Positions 5,398 to 8,578 of a stretch of DNA of 8,578 bases are shown piece by piece (within the stretch, counting starts at the first letter, position 1; every line of letters starts with the position of its first letter). The stretch covers positions 1 through 8,578 of the forward strand of contig JABWAY010000175.1 in assembly GCA_013360825.1 (NCBI GenBank). The letters are read 5' to 3'. Both the position numbers and the translations under genes were made by a program. Origin of the DNA: Candidatus Brocadiia bacterium. GTDB lineage: Bacteria > Planctomycetota > MHYJ01 > WSZJ01. The notes below the pieces were generated by a model. It had not been told where the DNA came from. It did not search any database and saw only the letters and a program-made list of their open reading frames with translations.

Positions 5398-7950
5398 CGA
5401 TGTCTTCTTCCTGTTCTTCCCGCCGAACGTCTCCTCCAGCTTCGCGATCCGGTTCCTGAGCTCGCGGTTCTCCTCCCGGAGCGACTCCACCTCCCGCCGG
5501 AATTCCTTCGCGTCCCCCTTCGCCGCCGCCTTCTCCTTCAGTTTCCGAAGCGTCTGGCGCCCGGCCCGGGCGACCAGGTTCAGCGGCTCGCGTTCGACCG
5601 CCTCCTCCAGCATCGAGACCGCCTTGGGGTCCTCGAGCGTCCCCAGGTGCTCCATCGACCCGCGGCGGATCTGGTGCTGAACGTCGCGCAGGGAGGCGGC
5701 GAAGTGATCCCGGACCTTGCCGCGTTTCGTCTTCTCGGTTTCCGCGTAGAGAGCGGCGAGGCAGGCATTGGCGGCGTTGCGCTCCGCGAGCGACTGCGGA
5801 GCCAGGCCGCGCTTCAGGGCGACGGGAACGGCGCGCGCGTCCTTGAGTTCCTTGAACCCCGTCCAGGCGCCGACGCGGACCATGTCGTTGTGGGAATTGC
5901 GCTTCAGCCCCGCCGACAGCGCGGCGAACGCCTTCTTCGACTTCGTTTTCCCGAGGTTGCGGAGCGCGGCCATGGCGACCTGGTCCCAGCGGTCGCGCGA
6001 GAGTTCGATGAGGCGCGCGGCGGCTTTCTCGTCCTCGAAATGACCGAGGGCGTCGGCGATCGCCACGCGGACGCGCGGGTCGGAGTCCTTCGCCACGAGG
6101 AGGACATCCCGGGCATTGTCGGTCCCCATCCTGCCGAGGACGCGCGCCGATTCCTCGCGTAGCCCGCGGAACTCGCCGGACTTGAGAGTGGCCGCCAGGG
6201 CCGCGACCGCCGCGGGGTCGCCGGGCCATTTCCCGAGCGACAGGGCCGCCGCGACCTTCATGAGCATCGTCGGCGCGTGTTCCAGCTGATAGAGCAGCTC
6301 CTCCTTCGGCTTCACGAACTTCTGCGTCTTCAGGACCATCATGTCGGGGTCAAAGAGCACCATCTGCGGCTTCTCGTCGCAGGAGAAGTAGAAGTGATGC
6401 TCGGCCTCCTCGACCTGGATCCGGTGGGTGGCCTTCGACTTCGGCGTCTCGACGTAGACGTCGACGGGCATCCGGAAGACGGGGGTTTCGCCCCCGGTGT
6501 TCTGGGTCTGTTTCACGTCGAGCCGCAGCAGCCTGGCCGCCTCGTCGTACTCCCAGGCGATGTCGAATTCCGGGTGCCCCGCCTTGTGCAGCCACTGGCT
6601 GAAGAACCAGTCGAGGTGGACGCCGGTCGCCTCCTCGATCGCGACCTTGAGGTCGGTGGTCTCGACGACCTGCTTCTGGTGCTTGTGAACGTAGTGGCGG
6701 ATCGCCTTCCACCAGTGCGCCTCGCCGAGCACCCAGCGGAGCATGTGCAGCACGAGCGAGCCCTTCTGGTACGAATGGCAGTCGAACATGTCGCTGGTGT
6801 CGTCGTACTTCGGGGAGACGATCGGGCGCCGGTATTTCCCGGAGTCCTCCGCGAGGTAGGCGCGCGCGTTCCCCATCATCTCGTAGAGGAACTCGTCGCG
6901 CCCCCGGTCGTGCTCGGTGTAGAGAGCCTCGAAGTAGGTCGCGAACCCCTCGTTGAGCCAGGTCTGCGACCAGTTCTTGCAGGTGAGCAGGTCCCCCCAC
7001 CACTGGTGGGCCAGCTCGTGGGCCACCAGGGGTTCGCTGTCGTAGAAGGGCCGGAAGGAGGCCGGGATGAGCGCCCGGTCCGTGATCGTCGTGATCGTGG
7101 TGTTCTCCATGCCGCCCCACATGAAGTCCGCGATCACGACCTGGTCGTACTTGGGGTACGGGTACGCATACCCGATCTTCTCGGAGAAGAACCGGATGAT
7201 CTTCGCCGTCTCCTGGAAGGTCGGCTTCAGCATCGAGGCCTGCGGCTTCGCCACGTAGTACCCGAGCGGGATTCCCGCGGCGCTGTCCTTCACCTCCGCG
7301 AACTCACCGACGCAGACGCAGAGCAGGTACGTCACGTGCGGGACTTCCTGCTTCCAGGTGAACGTCTTCGTCCGGCCTTTCCCCTCCGTGACCTTCACCA
7401 GCTTGCCGTTCGACAGGCCGGTGCACCCGGCCGGCACCGTCAGGATCACCTCGTGCGTCATCCGGTCGTTCGGGGAGTCCCAGCACGGGAACCAGTGCTT
7501 GTGATCCTCCTGCTGCCCCTGGCTCCAGGCCTGCCGCGGCTTCTTCGGGTACGCCCTGTTCGGCTCGATGAAGTACAGCCCCTTGGTCGGGTTCGCCTCG
7601 TACGCCACCGCCACCGTCAGCGTCTCCCCGTCCCCCGCCGTCCGTCCCAGCTCGACCGCGAGCTTCTCCGCCTGCGCCGTGAACGACGCTTTCTTTCCGT
7701 TCACCGTCACGCCGCTCACCCGCAGGTCCACCGCGTCGAACTCGACCCGCGTGAGGGGCCGGAGCGTTTTCAGCGTGTAGGTGGCGCTTCCCCCGATATG
7801 TTTCCGGACGAGGTCGAACGCCAGTTCGAGCCGGAGGTGTTCGGCGTCGTAGAAGCGGTCGCGGGTGGGGCGGTCTTTCGCGCCGGGGTCGGTGAAGGTC
7901 CGGTAGGGGGACCCGTTGGAATTCGGTTCGGGCTTATAGCCGAGGCACAT
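5395..7950 (-). CDS. M1-family zinc aminopeptidase with HEAT-like tail and C-terminal coiled coil
   Basis: This 851-residue peptidase should remove N-terminal amino acids from peptides. The M1 N-terminal beta domain (about 30-220) comes first. Next come the substrate-binding GGMEN motif (279-283), in place of GAMEN, and the zinc site HELAH (His311, Glu312, His315) with third ligand Glu334 in WLNEGFA. The probable transition-state tyrosine is Tyr394 in CHSYQKGS. A beta-rich segment (about 460-545) follows. Residues about 560-765 form HEAT-like helical repeats, such as AVAALAATL and VRVAIADALG. The end (about 812-843, EFRREVESLREENRELRNRIAKLEE) is a strong coiled coil, then a Lys-rich tip. There is no signal peptide, so it is probably cytoplasmic. 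ATG at 7950 is chosen because GGAG lies nine bases upstream on this strand. The open frame continues to 8166, but that part is Pro/Arg-rich low complexity with no family match. Confidence 0.93.
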   Translation of the reverse strand: MCLGYKPEPNSNGSPYRTFTDPGAKDRPTRDRFYDAEHLRLELAFDLVRKHIGGSATYTLKTLRPLTRVEFDAVDLRVSGVTVNGKKASFTAQAEKLAVELGRTAGDGETLTVAVAYEANPTKGLYFIEPNRAYPKKPRQAWSQGQQEDHKHWFPCWDSPNDRMTHEVILTVPAGCTGLSNGKLVKVTEGKGRTKTFTWKQEVPHVTYLLCVCVGEFAEVKDSAAGIPLGYYVAKPQASMLKPTFQETAKIIRFFSEKIGYAYPYPKYDQVVIADFMWGGMENTTITTITDRALIPASFRPFYDSEPLVAHELAHQWWGDLLTCKNWSQTWLNEGFATYFEALYTEHDRGRDEFLYEMMGNARAYLAEDSGKYRRPIVSPKYDDTSDMFDCHSYQKGSLVLHMLRWVLGEAHWWKAIRHYVHKHQKQVVETTDLKVAIEEATGVHLDWFFSQWLHKAGHPEFDIAWEYDEAARLLRLDVKQTQNTGGETPVFRMPVDVYVETPKSKATHRIQVEEAEHHFYFSCDEKPQMVLFDPDMMVLKTQKFVKPKEELLYQLEHAPTMLMKVAAALSLGKWPGDPAAVAALAATLKSGEFRGLREESARVLGRMGTDNARDVLLVAKDSDPRVRVAIADALGHFEDEKAAARLIELSRDRWDQVAMAALRNLGKTKSKKAFAALSAGLKRNSHNDMVRVGAWTGFKELKDARAVPVALKRGLAPQSLAERNAANACLAALYAETEKTKRGKVRDHFAASLRDVQHQIRRGSMEHLGTLEDPKAVSMLEEAVEREPLNLVARAGRQTLRKLKEKAAAKGDAKEFRREVESLREENRELRNRIAKLEETFGGKNRKKTS

Positions 7951-8081
7951 GGGGGAACGCTCCGGTGCGGGTGGGGGGGTGATTCTGGCGCAGGGAGGGG
8001 GCGAGGGGAAATGGAATTGAACGGCGGGAAGAATCCCCGGGGCGGGGCGGTTCCGGCGCGGGCGAGGCATCCTGGGACGCC

Positions 8082-8104
8082 GGGCGGGGCGGGGTGCCCC
8101 GGGG
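8082..8104 (+). other. Canonical G-quadruplex motif
   Basis: Four runs of G (8082-8084, 8086-8089, 8091-8094, 8101-8104) are separated by loops of 1, 1 and 6 bases, meeting the usual four-tract rule. The last loop and run also form the palindrome GCCCCGGGGC (8096-8105), which could compete by hairpin or duplex formation. The motif is on the template strand for the aminopeptidase leader. Confidence 0.5.
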
Positions 8105-8117
8105 CGGCGGGGCCGGG

Positions 8118-8131
8118 GATCGCACGCGATC
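8118..8131. repeat. Short inverted repeat GATCGC-AC-GCGATC
   Basis: Two perfect 6-base arms surround AC. GCGAT recurs at 8135-8139. The site sits in the divergent region and could be a protein-binding site. Chance is also plausible in high-GC sequence. Confidence 0.3.
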
Positions 8132-8138
8132 TTCGCGA

Positions 8139-8156
8139 TATCTGCAAGTGCAGACA
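8139..8156. promoter_or_regulatory. Inverted repeat resembling everted perR operator half-sites
   Basis: TATCTGC (8139-8145) equals the right half-site of the perR palindrome (847-853). Four bases later GCAGACA (8150-8156) matches the left half-site in six of seven positions. The halves are in the opposite order to the perR operator. The core TCTGCA-AG-TGCAGA (8141-8154) is a perfect inverted repeat. PerR control of a flanking gene is speculative. Confidence 0.25.
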
Positions 8157-8246
8157 TGGCCGGCACTTAAGACCTCCGCGGTCCGCTGGCATCCGGTTCG
8201 CGATAGACCCTCCCGTTCATCCACCCTGGCCGGACAGGGAACCAAA

Positions 8247-8266
8247 CCGGACGTTCACCGGACGTT
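8247..8266 (+). repeat. Direct repeat CCGGACGTT with 11-base period
   Basis: CCGGACGTT occurs at 8247-8255 and 8258-8266 with two bases between. A partial copy, CCGGACA, occurs at 8230-8236. The 11-base period is about one helical turn, so both copies present the same DNA face. It lies 96 bases before the right-edge gene and is a candidate activator or response-regulator site. The binder is unknown. Confidence 0.4.
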
Positions 8267-8290
8267 GGCCCGCAGGACAGACACGGGCCG

Positions 8291-8308
8291 CTTCCCCCGC
8301 AGGGGAAG
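8291..8308 (+). other. Hairpin in the leader of the right-edge gene
   Basis: CTTCCCC (8291-8297) and GGGGAAG (8302-8308) form a perfect 7-base-pair stem with a CGCA loop. No T run follows. It probably lies in the 5' leader, about 50 bases before the ATG, if transcription starts upstream of it. Confidence 0.4.
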
Positions 8309-8361
8309 GTTGATGGGAAAGAACAGACCGCCGCCCGTGAAACACCTGAGGGAGATCCGCC

Positions 8362-8578
8362 ATGCTGAACCGACGCGCCGGAGCCGTCTCGCTGGTCACG
8401 CTCGCGCTGCTGGGCGTGCTGGCGACCGTGGCGAATCTCGCGGTCGCGCTGTCGACGCGGAGCGTCCCGGCCGCGAGGGCCGCGGTGAGCGTCCGCCGGG
8501 CGACCCCTGCGGAGGCCCTCTGCAGCCGTGTCCGCGTGCTCAGTTTCGCTCCCGGGGGGGAGGGGCTGGAGGGGTTGT
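8362..8578 (+). CDS. Exported or membrane-anchored protein, N-terminal part (runs off right edge)
   Basis: ATG at 8362 opens 72 codons that continue past the window. GAGGGAG (8348-8354) lies seven bases before the start, a strong ribosome binding site. The protein starts with MLNRRAG and a hydrophobic segment at about residues 9-30 (VSLVTLALLGVLATVANL). This is an uncleaved signal anchor or a Sec signal peptide. A basic, Ala-rich stretch (31-50) follows, then a Cys at 54 and a Gly-rich end. No lipobox is apparent and no family can be named from this fragment. Codon use agrees with the neighbours. It is divergent from the aminopeptidase gene. Confidence 0.75.
   Translation, partial: MLNRRAGAVSLVTLALLGVLATVANLAVALSTRSVPAARAAVSVRRATPAEALCSRVRVLSFAPGGEGLEGL

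Larger units (their letters stand above)
7951..8361. other. Divergent intergenic region with G-rich tract and inverted repeats
   Basis: These 411 bases separate the divergent aminopeptidase gene and the right-edge gene. The half next to the aminopeptidase (7951-8118) is strongly G-rich on the plus strand and holds a G-quadruplex motif. The middle (8118-8154) has two short inverted repeats. The right half carries an 11-base-period direct repeat and a hairpin before the ribosome binding site of the next gene. I found no convincing sigma70 promoter for either gene, no tRNA and no likely small gene. Confidence 0.6.

Noticed and set aside
7951..8166. N-terminal extension of the aminopeptidase to 8166
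   Set aside because: The 72 extra residues are Pro/Arg-rich low complexity that mirrors the G-rich tract. The ATG at 7950 has a GGAG box and leads straight into family-like sequence.
8119..8192. Promoter for the aminopeptidase such as TTGCAG-N17-TGCGAT on the minus strand
   Set aside because: The -10 match is too poor to separate from background.
6277..8313. A 678-codon plus-strand frame opposite the aminopeptidase
   Set aside because: It is a shadow of the M1 gene. The peptide is rich in Val, Leu, Arg and Pro with no motif, and the real motifs (HELAH, GGMEN) are on the other strand.
1..8578. tRNA, rRNA, CRISPR array, insertion sequence or attachment site
   Set aside because: I saw no cloverleaf, no regularly spaced repeats, no transposase or integrase motif and no terminal inverted repeats.

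Overview
The window is high-GC bacterial DNA, densely coded, with G/C-ending codons throughout. Nothing in it fixes the phylum. It holds seven protein genes (two cut by the window edges), one strong candidate microprotein gene and one doubtful leader ORF. I see no rRNA, tRNA, CRISPR array, insertion sequence or phage gene.

Left block (1-3620): a minus-strand gene leaves the left edge. It encodes the start of what looks like a Clp-type AAA+ ATPase with an unusual N-terminal domain. Divergent from it is the best-understood unit of the window, a perR-katG operon for hydrogen peroxide defence. The regulator keeps every metal ligand of Bacillus subtilis PerR with a constant offset of ten residues. 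Its stop overlaps the katG start, a perfect 7+7 palindrome lies on its probable promoter, and the operon ends at a textbook intrinsic terminator. The logic is that PerR represses its own operon until peroxide oxidises the regulator, which then releases KatG synthesis.

Middle block (3621-5397): a leader region carrying palindromes precedes a 29-residue single-span membrane microprotein. The stop of that gene lies 8 bases before an ABC transporter ATPase of the nitrate/sulfonate/taurine class. No permease or binding protein accompanies the ATPase here. A small predicted lipoprotein gene follows and runs tail to tail into the next gene. The two stop codons are the ends of a 12-base palindrome.

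Right block (5395-8578): a long minus-strand gene encodes a cytoplasmic M1-family zinc aminopeptidase with a HEAT-like repeat tail and a terminal coiled coil. Upstream is a 411-base divergent intergenic region with a G-quadruplex motif, several inverted repeats and an 11-base-period direct repeat. A plus-strand gene for an exported or membrane-anchored protein then begins and is cut by the right edge.

The perR-katG unit is well supported and of a known type. The less familiar items are the microprotein-ABC ATPase pair with its leader, the unusual N-domain of the AAA+ protein and the aminopeptidase tail architecture. None of these amounts to proof of a new system.
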